Source: Udaeobacter sp963725505 (GTDB lineage: Bacteria; Verrucomicrobiota; Verrucomicrobiia; Chthoniobacterales; UBA10450). Taken from it: a stretch of 64,000 nucleotides of DNA. Below, in pieces: positions 9,994-17,837 of the stretch; within the stretch, counting starts at the first letter, position 1, and every line of letters begins with the position of its first letter. The notes under the pieces were generated by a model, which searched no databases, was not told where the DNA came from, and saw nothing but the letters and a program-made list of their open reading frames with translations. A program made the translations under genes and the position numbers. The stretch covers positions 372,001 to 436,000 of the forward strand of contig CAVRYN010000005.1 in assembly GCA_963725505.1 (NCBI GenBank). Direction: 5' to 3'.

Positions 9994-10358
9994 TCGAGAA
10001 AGTTGATGATTGAGACTTGAGTTGTGTTCTAAAGATTTCAAACCCTCAACATCAACTTTCAACTCTTGAAATAATTAGGCGGGACGGTTGAGTCGAACCC
10101 TGCGAGGTACGACACCGAATTCATGGCGCAGCGAACGCAGTTGCCTGCAGGGCTTCCTTACAACTCGTGGCGGAGCGGATAGCCTTCGGGCTGTGTCGAA
10201 ACTCTCTTTCGTGCGCGTGGCTGCTGAAACGCGTAAATACGACCGTCGGCTCTATGCGAAGGCCAAAGCGATAACCGGCGAGCCCATATCCACCAGTCTT
10301 GGCCGGGATAGTTGAGCTCTAAGGAGAATCCCTTCAAAAATCTAGAGCCTGCTCAATC
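9994..10358. other. Gap between lpxA and recN, no convincing gene
   Basis: This 365-nt stretch has short open frames in several phases, the longest 75 codons at 10088-10315 (+), without recognisable domains or a ribosome site. A short inverted repeat AAGTTGATG/CATCAACTT lies at about 10001-10058. I see no tRNA. It probably carries the recN promoter and decayed sequence. Confidence 0.4.
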
Positions 10359-11140
10359 TCACCGAATGATTCCGCGTTCGCTTTGTTCGATGAATTGGAT
10401 GATCTCAGTAATTTCTTCTGTCTGAGGTAATTCCTTGTGCATCGCTTCGATTGCCTGGCGGGTGTTGTATTTGGAGCGGTAAACCAGGCGAAAGGCTTCT
10501 TTGATCAGCTTCACGCTTTCGGGTGGGAAATCTTTGCGTTCCAAGCCGACCAGATTAACTCCGCGAATTTCGGCTGGATTGCCATCGGCAATCATGAACG
10601 GCGGAACGTCCTGGACAATTTTCGAACAGCCGCCGGTGATGGCGAATCGTCCGATCCGGCAAAATTGATGCACGGCGGTCAGCCCGCCAATGACGGCGTG
10701 ATCACCCACCTCCACGTGGCCAGCTAGCGTGCCGTTGTTTGAAAAAACAACAGCATCTCCGACCACGCAATCGTGCGCGATATGGCTATAGGCGAGAAAC
10801 GTGCCCCGGTTGCCGATGCGCGTTTTCCCTTTGCTCGTCGTGCTACGGCTGATTGTAACGAATTCGCGAAACGTGTTTTCGTCGCCGATTTCCAGATAAG
10901 TCGGTTCACCCTGATATTTCAGGTCCTGCGTCTGCTGACCGATCGAGCAGTAAGGCGTAAAATTTGTTTCGCGCGCCGGCGCGCATCGGTCCGCAAAGTG
11001 TGACGTGCTGTTGCAGCCAGCAGTTTGGGCCAAGCACAACGTCCGGATCCTATTACACAATAGGGACCGACAATCGTTCCGGCACCGATTTCTGCGCCAG
11101 GATCAACGATCGCGGTCGGATGAATCTGCACGTCGCTCAT
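10359..11140 (-). CDS. lpxA: UDP-N-acetylglucosamine acyltransferase LpxA, frameshifted
   Basis: Catalyses the first step of lipid A synthesis, 3-O-acylation of UDP-GlcNAc, as a cytosolic left-handed beta-helix trimer. Hexapeptide repeats run from IHPTAIVDPGAEIGAGTIVGPYCVIG onward. The catalytic His lies in SHIAHDCVVG; HQFCRIGRFAITGGCSKIVQDVPPF is a signature segment. The C-terminal helices (GLERKDFPPESVKLIKEAFRLVY) are complete. The frame shifts near 11060 and again near 10948; joined length is about 260 residues, as usual. It lies downstream of lpxC-fabZ on the same strand, the standard lipid A order, with a repeat in the 148-nt gap. Confidence 0.93.
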
Positions 11141-11148
11141 TCTGACTG

Positions 11149-11286
11149 ACCCCTCACCTCAATCCTCTCCCCTTTGCGTAAGGGGAGAGGCGGAAGAAGC
11201 GTTGCAGTATTGCTTGGGATCTTCACGCATACCGCGGAATCGGGAACGCCTCGCCCTTTGTAAGGGAGAGGGGAGGGTGAGGGTTC
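11149..11286. repeat. CTCACCCTC intergenic repeat pair
   Basis: Two oppositely oriented copies, at about 11149-11193 and 11247-11286, with GGGGAGAGG cores, separated by about 55 nt. Same arrangement as at 7388-7526. It could fold as one long imperfect hairpin in the transcript between lpxC-fabZ and lpxA. Confidence 0.7.
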
Positions 11287-11288
11287 GC

Positions 11289-12611
11289 TCATTTGTCGAG
11301 AAACGTAAACATCAGTTCGGCCTCGGAAACGACCGCGTCGTTTACTACGCAGTAGCACTTCGTTTTCGCCATGCGATTGCCACGCGCTCTCGTCAGCTCG
11401 GCGTGAATGAAAATCGTGTCGCCCGGAAAAACCGGTTTGCGAAATTTCACCTGGTCCGCACTCATGAAATAGCCGACACGACTCGAAGTCTTCGTCAATT
11501 TGAACAAAAGAATACTGGCCACTTGCGCCATCGCTTCTACTTGCATTACTCCAGGCATGACTGGATGACCGGGGAAATGCCCCTGAAAAAACGGCTCGTT
11601 AATCGTGATGGATTTTATGGCCGTAATTTTATTTTCGCCCTCGAAGCCGATGACCCGGTCAACCATCAAAAAAGGGTAGCGGTGCGGAAGGATCTTCATC
11701 ACTTCGCCAGTGTCCAGACCGGAATCGCCTATTGGGATCGCGCGCGGTGCGCTCATCGCGCTTCTCCGCGTCTGCTCGCGAGCGAGCGCGCGAGCCAATT
11801 CCGCATTCGCCGCATGTCCGGGCTTCACCGCCACGACGTGACCGCGGATACGCCGGCCGACTAGCGCGAGGTCGCCGATAATATCGAGGATTTTGTGCCG
11901 TACGAATTCGTCGGCGAAACGCAATGGTTCCTTGCTTAAGACCGCCTCGCCGCGCACCACAATCGCGTTTTCGAGGCTGCCGCCCTTGATCAAATTTTTC
12001 TCCATGAGTGGCTCAACATCCTCGTAGTAAACAAATGTGCGCGCCGGAGCGATCTCGCACTCGAAAATCGACGGCGTAAGTTCCAATGACAAAAACTGCG
12101 TGAATTGATTGTTTGGTCCGGCCTGTGTGCATGAAATGCGAAATTTGTCGTCCGGCAATAAAACGAGGAGCGCCCCGGTTTTCGATTCCACGTGCATCGT
12201 TTCGCGCACGTCGAAAAATTTTCGCGGCTCTTCTTGTGCGGTGACGCCAGCTTTCTTGACAAGGTCGACATAGGCTTGCGCGCTGCCGTCGCCAATTGGC
12301 GGTTCGTTTGCGTCCATTTCCACAACGGCGTTGTCCACGCCCATCGCCCAGAGCGCGGCCAGCACGTGCTCGACTGTGTGCACGCGCACCGAACCTTCGC
12401 CGATGGTCGTGGCGCGCTCGACGGTCTTCAGGTTTTCGATCCTCGCGTCGATGGTCGGCTCGTCCTGCAAATCCTTGCGTTTGAATTTGATTCCGTGGTC
12501 CGCTGGCGCGGGATGAAGTTTGAGCATGACCTTTTCACCCGTGTGCAGGGACGTGCCGCTCAAACTGGCGGTCTTGCCAACGGTATGTTGTAGCTCTGGC
12601 GTCGAGGGCAT
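11289..12611 (-). CDS. lpxC/fabZ: Bifunctional LpxC deacetylase / FabZ dehydratase
   Basis: Fusion of UDP-3-O-acyl-GlcNAc deacetylase (lipid A step 2) and (3R)-hydroxyacyl-ACP dehydratase (fatty acid elongation). LpxC part, residues 1 to about 285: zinc ligand His in HTVEHVLAALWAMG near residue 82, second zinc motif HKILDIIGDLALVG (His and Asp), and the catalytic His in GHAANAEL. FabZ part from about 295: ILPHRYPFLMVDRV with active His, then FFQGHFPGHPVMPGVMQVEAMAQ with the catalytic Glu. Total 440 residues. Such fusions are known in Bacteroidetes and related phyla. Coupling both activities may balance use of the shared hydroxyacyl-ACP pool. It starts the lipid A unit with lpxA next. Confidence 0.96.
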   Translation of the reverse strand: MPSTPELQHTVGKTASLSGTSLHTGEKVMLKLHPAPADHGIKFKRKDLQDEPTIDARIENLKTVERATTIGEGSVRVHTVEHVLAALWAMGVDNAVVEMDANEPPIGDGSAQAYVDLVKKAGVTAQEEPRKFFDVRETMHVESKTGALLVLLPDDKFRISCTQAGPNNQFTQFLSLELTPSIFECEIAPARTFVYYEDVEPLMEKNLIKGGSLENAIVVRGEAVLSKEPLRFADEFVRHKILDIIGDLALVGRRIRGHVVAVKPGHAANAELARALAREQTRRSAMSAPRAIPIGDSGLDTGEVMKILPHRYPFLMVDRVIGFEGENKITAIKSITINEPFFQGHFPGHPVMPGVMQVEAMAQVASILLFKLTKTSSRVGYFMSADQVKFRKPVFPGDTIFIHAELTRARGNRMAKTKCYCVVNDAVVSEAELMFTFLDK

Positions 12612-12650
12612 GTGTGCTTAACTAGCAGAGATTTTAGGTCGTGACTAGCC

Positions 12651-12731
12651 TGTAGCCGCTTCGCTGTGCGAAGCGCGACGCTGATTTGTTAGACCTGTGA
12701 GCCTCGCGTCGCCCACAGGGCGACGGCTACA
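12651..12731. repeat. TGTAG palindromic element, copy A5
   Basis: Hairpin 1 GCTTCGC-TGT-GCGAAGC and hairpin 2 CGTCGCCC-ACA-GGGCGACG, bounded by TGTAGCC and GGCTACA. Stems differ, loops are complementary. Highly similar to A8 and A10. It lies upstream of the lpxC-fabZ start. Confidence 0.88.
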
Positions 12732-12739
12732 GCAATCAT

Positions 12740-13494
12740 TCACTTCAATTCAACGTCGCCGCAATCAAAAGCCATCATCTTGTCCATATTCGAGATGCGG
12801 AATTGACGCACCGCTGTTCCGTCATCCTGCCAGACATCGACCGCATTTTCGCTTTTCTTTGTGATGACTGCGCGAATCAAATTCGGCGTTTCACTCACCG
12901 TAACCAGCGGCAAGATCGTCGCTCGTTTTCAAATAACTTCCGTCGTTGTCGAATCCGATGCCAATATCAACAATTGATCTTCTATCATTCCGCAAAGGGT
13001 TTGGGACGAGTCTCACTTTGACGTTGCGGGCTGCGTTATTTTCTATCGCCGACCCCGAACTTTGGCCTAGATCTTGTATCTTTAGCGGACCGACGAGATA
13101 GCCGTGTGCGTGATATTTTCCAGCGGGTAGGTCTTCGTTCATCGTCGTTTTTTCCATCCCATTGTGTTACGAGCGCGTCTGCGCCGATTGCGAATTCGTT
13201 TAGTTTTGCTTCTTGATGCAGAACGCGCACGAGTTTGCCGTTCTGATCATAAATCCCAAGGCTGATGGTCCCCTCCATTGGCGGGGGAACGAAACTGATG
13301 CGGACATTTCGCTCAGGCGGGACTGAAGGCGTTTGTTCGGGAGCGGGTGGGGGAGTGGTAGATTCTTCCGGTGAGATCAAAGGAGAGGGAGATTCCTCCG
13401 GTATCGCTGAAGAAGTCGGGGTCGGCGATTCCTGCGCGGCCACGGTAGAAGCAAAAATAGTTATCAGAACCCCCAAACTGATCCTTATTGCCAT
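12740..13494 (-). CDS. Secreted protein with FlgD-like domain, frameshifted
   Basis: ATG at 13494 begins MAIRISLGVLITIFASTVAAQE, a clear signal peptide, followed by a Pro/Ser/Thr-rich linker (about 45 residues of ESPTPT, ESPSPL and PPPAPEQTP type). Then comes a beta-sandwich-like segment, GTISLGIYDQNGKLVRVLHQEAKL and TQWDGKNDD..LPAGKYHAHGY, which looks like the FlgD-Ig fold used in secreted and C-terminal sorting proteins. Frames change near 13150 and near 12910. The restored end reads DKMMAFDCGDVELK then TGA at 12740-12742. Joined length is about 250 residues. Function is unknown; likely periplasmic or cell-surface. Confidence 0.75.
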
Positions 13495-13610
13495 GCCGAG
13501 CGAAGTCTCCCGGTGCTGTGGGATTTTCTTTGTCAGAAAGTATCGAGAGATTCCTCCAGACCTTCGCATAAAGCTACGGCTTGGCAGGCGACTCCGCTCG
13601 GAATGACAGG
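13495..13610. repeat. GTCATTCCGAGC-type intergenic repeat, degenerate
   Basis: GCCGAGCGAAGTCTCCCGG at the left and CTCCGCTCGGAATGACAGG at the right form imperfect inverted ends, as in family C elsewhere. It lies between the GH57 stop and the secreted-protein start, so the latter's promoter is within or beyond it. Confidence 0.6.
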
Positions 13611-13612
13611 AA

Positions 13613-15244
13613 CTAAACATAGTACCGCCAGTTCACGTTTGGGAACAGATTGTCCCGCCATTCGCAGTCGCGCAGAAATTCTTCGTCGACGCCGTCCATG
13701 ACAAATTGATCGTATAAACGGTCGAAGCGAGCAAGATGATCGAGGCTTCGTTTGGTAGCATACTCTCGCGCGGTGCCGGTTTTAATCAAAAATGCCCAAT
13801 CGCTCGCCTGCGCGAGCAAAAGTTCACGGGCGAGTTGTTTCAGAACGCGATCGGTCAATTCTAGGGCGGGTGCTTCGCTTGCCGATCCTTGGCCCGGCAA
13901 CCCCGAAAGCTTTCGGGGTTGCCCTACAATGCCTGAGGCGTGTTGAGCGATGTCAATCATCCGCCGCGTCGCTGCATGCAGATGCGGATAAATCCAGGCG
14001 TTACTCGGATCGAGCCAGACGGCGAGATGGCCGTTCTCGCCCCATGTCGAAGCAGTTGGCTCAACGATTTGCTGTGTAGGATGCGCTGCCAGGTATTCAC
14101 TCGGCGTGGTGAGCGAAAAATCGCGCTGGCTTGCCGCTTGGCGAATGAATTGCTCGAGAAAATTTGGTCCTTCGAACCACCAATGCCCAAACAATTCGGC
14201 ATCGAAGGCAGCGACAACAATTGGATCAAAACCCAATTCACCGATCTCGCGAGCTTGCTGCCGGCGCTGTACCAGAAAGTGGCTCGCATGTTTCGCCGCC
14301 GCATTTTGCGCTGCGGCGCGATCATACAACTGTTTCTCATCACCGGTCCCGGTGATTCGATGATATTTCACGCCGGAGAATTTTCTGCTTCCGCGCGCGA
14401 TCGGCCCCAAATGTTCGAAGGGAAGATCGAAACCAATGTCGCGGTAAAATTCCCGGTAGGCTGGATCGCCCGGATAACCTTCATGCGCGCTCCAGACTTG
14501 CCGGCTTGAATCACAGTCGCGCGCAAAAGCCGCCGGCCCCGATGGCGTATAAGAGGGCGCATAAATCGAGCGGCTCGGTCGCGGTTTTCCAAACAACAAG
14601 CCGTGTGCGTCGAGAACGAACCAGCGAATATTTGCTTCCTGTAAAATCGCTTCCAACCGTGGCGCGTAAGCGCATTCTGGCAACCAAAAACCGCTCGACT
14701 CCACACCGAAAAGATCGACATACACATCACGGCCAATCAGAACCTGTGCGCGCGCCGCTTGAGGCGCTTGCTGTTGAAGAATGGGGAGCACGCCGTGCGT
14801 GGCGGCGCTGGCGATGATCTCAAGCGCGCCAGCCTCACGCAACTGGCGAAAAACGGAGAGCAGATCGCATTTCCATTCATAGACAAAGAGACGACGGTTC
14901 TCCGAGAACAGGTCGAAATAAAAGTCAGCGAGATCGCGAAGCTGCGGATGCTTACGGTTCCGCTTTTGTTCGCGTGCAGAGAGATCGATTAAAAGATCAA
15001 GATGCTGCACGTAGCGGTCGCGCAAGAGCGGATCCTGAAGCATCGCGCACAACGTTGGCGTGAGAGACATGGTGAGTTTGAACGGCACACCGTCGTCCAC
15101 TAACCGCTGCATCACGCGCAATAGCGGAATGTAACTTTCCGTTATCGCCTCGAAAAACCACTCTTCTTCGAGGAAGTGCTCATGTTCCGGATGCCGAACG
15201 AACGGAAGATGCGCGTGGAGAATGAGCGCGAGGTGACCGGGCAT
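13613..15244 (-). CDS. GH57 1,4-alpha-glucan branching enzyme-like protein
   Basis: Glycoside hydrolase family 57 with a C-terminal DUF1957-type helical domain; the best guess is the alpha-1,6 branching enzyme of glycogen-type glucan synthesis. Residues HLALILHAHLPFVRHPE at the start are typical. The nucleophile Glu is at about residue 190 (GFWLPECAYAP) and the acid Asp at about 348 (VAAFDAELFGHWWFEGP). The later segment STWGENGHLAVWLDPSNAWIYPHLH matches branching enzymes. Length 543 is slightly long because about 24 residues at 437-461 come from palindromic element B3. No other glycogen genes are nearby. ATG at 15244 is well supported. Confidence 0.9.
   Translation of the reverse strand: MPGHLALILHAHLPFVRHPEHEHFLEEEWFFEAITESYIPLLRVMQRLVDDGVPFKLTMSLTPTLCAMLQDPLLRDRYVQHLDLLIDLSAREQKRNRKHPQLRDLADFYFDLFSENRRLFVYEWKCDLLSVFRQLREAGALEIIASAATHGVLPILQQQAPQAARAQVLIGRDVYVDLFGVESSGFWLPECAYAPRLEAILQEANIRWFVLDAHGLLFGKPRPSRSIYAPSYTPSGPAAFARDCDSSRQVWSAHEGYPGDPAYREFYRDIGFDLPFEHLGPIARGSRKFSGVKYHRITGTGDEKQLYDRAAAQNAAAKHASHFLVQRRQQAREIGELGFDPIVVAAFDAELFGHWWFEGPNFLEQFIRQAASQRDFSLTTPSEYLAAHPTQQIVEPTASTWGENGHLAVWLDPSNAWIYPHLHAATRRMIDIAQHASGIVGQPRKLSGLPGQGSASEAPALELTDRVLKQLARELLLAQASDWAFLIKTGTAREYATKRSLDHLARFDRLYDQFVMDGVDEEFLRDCEWRDNLFPNVNWRYYV
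13860..13928. repeat. TGTAGGGC-type element B3, in frame in GH57 gene
   Basis: Ends are TCTAGGGC and GCCCTACA; 69 nt. It contains a perfect 28-bp palindrome at 13896-13923 centred on AAAGCTTT. The core CCGAAAGCTTTCGG is shared with B2. It is translated as a Gly/Pro/Ser-rich insert in the helical domain of the GH57 enzyme without breaking the frame. Confidence 0.8.
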
Positions 15245-15260
15245 TGCGCTACACTTAGCG

Positions 15261-15446
15261 CGTCATTCCGAGCGAAGCGAGGAACCTCCCCAAAGCTCCT
15301 TAAGCAACAAACAACAACGCGCTTAGCTTCATTATGCGCGCCACCGTTTTCTGACGCAAGTTCCCCAAGGCTACGACTGTGGGGTCCTTCGTCGTCTGCG
15401 GGACGACTGCGAGGTCCCTCCTCGTCTGGACGACTCGGGATGACAG
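15261..15446. repeat. GTCATTCCGAGC repeat, family C copy
   Basis: Begins CGTCATTCCGAGCGAAGCGA and ends GACTCGGGATGACAG, with several inner copies of GAGGTCCCTC and ACGACT type. It occupies nearly the whole gap between the GH57 start and the aminotransferase stop. Confidence 0.75.
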
Positions 15447-15447
15447 A

Positions 15448-16611
15448 TCAGAGTGTTCGGCAAAAGTCCTGGAAGCGGTCCAGACCTTTTTTGATTACGT
15501 CCATGCTGGTGGCGTAGCTGAACCGGATGGTGCGGTCATCGCCGAAGGCAGCTCCAGGAACGACAGCGACGCTGGCTTTGCTCAGCAAACGGTCGGCGAA
15601 ATTTTGAGAAGTCAGCCCCAGTTGGCTGATGTTCACCAGCACGTAAAATGCGCCCTGCGGTTTGACCGCAGTGACGTTCGAGATCTTTGACACGCGCTCG
15701 AACATGTAATTGCGGCGCATATCGAATTCCTCGCGCATATCGGCGACCGCTTGTTGGTCGCCCCTTAGCGCGGCAAGCGCGCCATGCTGTGAAAAGGACG
15801 ACGGATTCGAAGTGGTATGGCTCTGGATCGAATCGACTGCTTTGGCCACCGCTTCCTGCGCCGCCAAATAACCGAGGCGCCAGCCGGTCATGGCGTATGT
15901 TTTGCTGAAGCCGTTGACAGTAATTGTGAGATCGTATGCCTCCTTCGAGAGCGATGCGATGCTCACATGTTGGACGTCGTCATAAACGAGTTTCTCGTAA
16001 ATTTCGTCCGACAAAATGTAAATATCTTCCTCAGCAGCGACATCAACGATGGCCTGGAGCTCTTCACGCGTATAAACGGAGCCAGTTGGGTTGCACGGGC
16101 TATTCATGATCAGCATCTTGGTGCGCGGGGTCATTGCATTCTCAAAATCCTCAGCGCGCATTTTCCAGGAGTTGCGTTCGCTGGTGGGCACGATCACCGG
16201 TTCGGCGCCGGCTAATCTGACCATCTCCGGGTAACTGACCCAATACGGTGCCGGGATGATGACTTCATCGCCGGGCTGGCACGTTGCCAGGATAGCGTTG
16301 TAGCACGAATGCTTTGCGCCGTTGCTTACGATGACCTGACCGGCCCGATAACTCAGTCCGTTGTCGGCCGCCAATTTTTCCGCAATTGCCTGCCGCAGCT
16401 CCGGGATGCCGGCGCTGGGTGTGTATTTTGTAAAGCCCGCCTCCAGCGCCTCGATTGCCGCCTTTTTAATATGTTCAGGAGTATCGAAATCCGGTTCGCC
16501 TGCGCCGAAGCCGCACACATCAATGCCTTCAGCCTTCATGGCTTTGGCTTTGCTATCGATCGAGAGAGTGAGCGAAGGAGTCAGTTGAGCGGCACGTTCG
16601 GAAATTTCCAT
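15448..16611 (-). CDS. Aspartate aminotransferase-like class I aminotransferase
   Basis: PLP enzyme of fold type I, subgroup Ib, most like bacterial aspartate aminotransferase (aspartate plus 2-oxoglutarate to oxaloacetate plus glutamate); cytosolic. The PLP lysine is in NGFSKTYAMTGWRLGY; the conserved NSPCNPTG and SDEIYEKLVYD segments and the substrate Arg in RTIRFSYAT are all present. ATG at 16611 gives 387 residues starting MEISERAAQLTPSLTL, the usual N-terminus. An upstream in-frame GTG at 16644 overlaps the preceding gene's stop, so translation may be coupled. Confidence 0.93.
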   Translation of the reverse strand: MEISERAAQLTPSLTLSIDSKAKAMKAEGIDVCGFGAGEPDFDTPEHIKKAAIEALEAGFTKYTPSAGIPELRQAIAEKLAADNGLSYRAGQVIVSNGAKHSCYNAILATCQPGDEVIIPAPYWVSYPEMVRLAGAEPVIVPTSERNSWKMRAEDFENAMTPRTKMLIMNSPCNPTGSVYTREELQAIVDVAAEEDIYILSDEIYEKLVYDDVQHVSIASLSKEAYDLTITVNGFSKTYAMTGWRLGYLAAQEAVAKAVDSIQSHTTSNPSSFSQHGALAALRGDQQAVADMREEFDMRRNYMFERVSKISNVTAVKPQGAFYVLVNISQLGLTSQNFADRLLSKASVAVVPGAAFGDDRTIRFSYATSMDVIKKGLDRFQDFCRTL

Positions 16612-16643
16612 GGCGGTAAGCTTATTCAAAATGGGAGCGCACA

Positions 16644-17720
16644 CTATTGGCGGCGATAGAAGTTTTCAATCAGAGGTTTGAAATTATTCTCGTCAATCTG
16701 GACGATCGCCATTTCGCGTTTCGCGTTCTCCGGTGAATCCGATGCATGCGCAGCGTTGACCATGATCGTCTGGCCGAATTCTCGGCGAATTGATCCCGGC
16801 GGGGCCTTGGCCGGATCAGTTGGGCCAAGCACGTCGCGAATCTTTCGCACCGCATCGACCCCTTGGTAAACAATGGCTATCGATTTTTCCGTCCCAGGAG
16901 CTTCGCGCTCCGCCGGCGGACATTCGCTCGGCTTTCGGCCAGCCATGAAATCGATAATGCTTTCCCAGTTTTCCCGACCGCTTTTCGGGCCGAGTTTTTT
17001 TTCCAGGACTGGCAGCACAGGCCCGTAAAATTCTTCCGCTTGGGCGACGCTCATCTGATGGACCTTGAATCCAATGATCGTGAGTCCAGAGCGCGAAAAT
17101 ACTTCGATCACCCCGCCCGGCCGCAGATTTGGAAACCTGAAATTGTCTGGCTTGATCAGGACCAGCGTCTTTTCGATTTGCGCGTCGGTGGGAAAGCGGA
17201 CGGTGCGATCCAGGATACCGCCGTCGGAATCGGAAAATTCGGCCCAGAGTTTCAGATCGCGCTCGACTGCTTTTGGATCGAAAGCTGCGAGCACGCCGGG
17301 CTCAAAATAAGTTACGTTACCTGAATCATCAGTAATGTAGTCGCCGTAGGTGTCGCGAATCGTTTCGCCGCTGGTGCGTTCGTGAACAATGTGGCCCACG
17401 GTGTGGTGAATCCTTTCCAGCGCGTCCGGGCCGCGAAAAATGAGGAACAATACACGCGCATGCTGACCGTTCTTTTCGCCGGTGAAATTTTTCAGGACGT
17501 AATCGCGAATCAACTCCTGCGTCGCGCGATGACGCGGATCGGTTTCAGTCACGGTTGTGTCGGCGTAGCGTCTTGCCAATTCTGCGCCCGGCGCAAACAT
17601 GCGTCCGCCGACCAGATCGAGTCCCGTGCGGGAAATCAACCGGCCAACGATGCCGCCGGTGCGCGATTTGCGCATCGAGTACGGCGTGACGATGACGTAG
17701 GCAAGCTCTTCAGTTTGCAT
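16644..17720 (-). CDS. Tandem nucleoside diphosphate kinase-like protein
   Basis: Two NDK-like domains in 358 residues, whereas normal NDKs have about 140. The first (residues 1 to about 150) starts AYVIVTPYSMRKSRTGGIVGRLI and ends RDTYGDYITDD, lacking the phosphohistidine motif. The second starts EKTLVLIKPDNF, has GGVIEVFSRSGLTIIGFKVHQM, and ends IMVNAAHASDSPENAKREM, where N-x-x-H-x-S-D holds the active histidine. I infer that only the C-terminal domain can transfer phosphate from NTP to NDP, the first being regulatory or structural. It precedes the aminotransferase in the same direction with touching ends. Confidence 0.88.
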   Translation of the reverse strand: MQTEELAYVIVTPYSMRKSRTGGIVGRLISRTGLDLVGGRMFAPGAELARRYADTTVTETDPRHRATQELIRDYVLKNFTGEKNGQHARVLFLIFRGPDALERIHHTVGHIVHERTSGETIRDTYGDYITDDSGNVTYFEPGVLAAFDPKAVERDLKLWAEFSDSDGGILDRTVRFPTDAQIEKTLVLIKPDNFRFPNLRPGGVIEVFSRSGLTIIGFKVHQMSVAQAEEFYGPVLPVLEKKLGPKSGRENWESIIDFMAGRKPSECPPAEREAPGTEKSIAIVYQGVDAVRKIRDVLGPTDPAKAPPGSIRREFGQTIMVNAAHASDSPENAKREMAIVQIDENNFKPLIENFYRRQ

Positions 17721-17837
17721 TCATGTTACTTTAGCGGTGGTCTACTGGCGCCGCAAAATTCTTCTCCCAATGCAACGCCGCGGGAGGATAGACAGAATGT
17801 GCACTTGGCGGCGTCTTGAATATAAAGACTCTCTGTC

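Noticed and set aside
10088..10315. 75-codon frame on + between lpxA and recN
   Set aside because: No recognised domain, no ribosome site, and other phases are equally open; kept only as part of the gap description.
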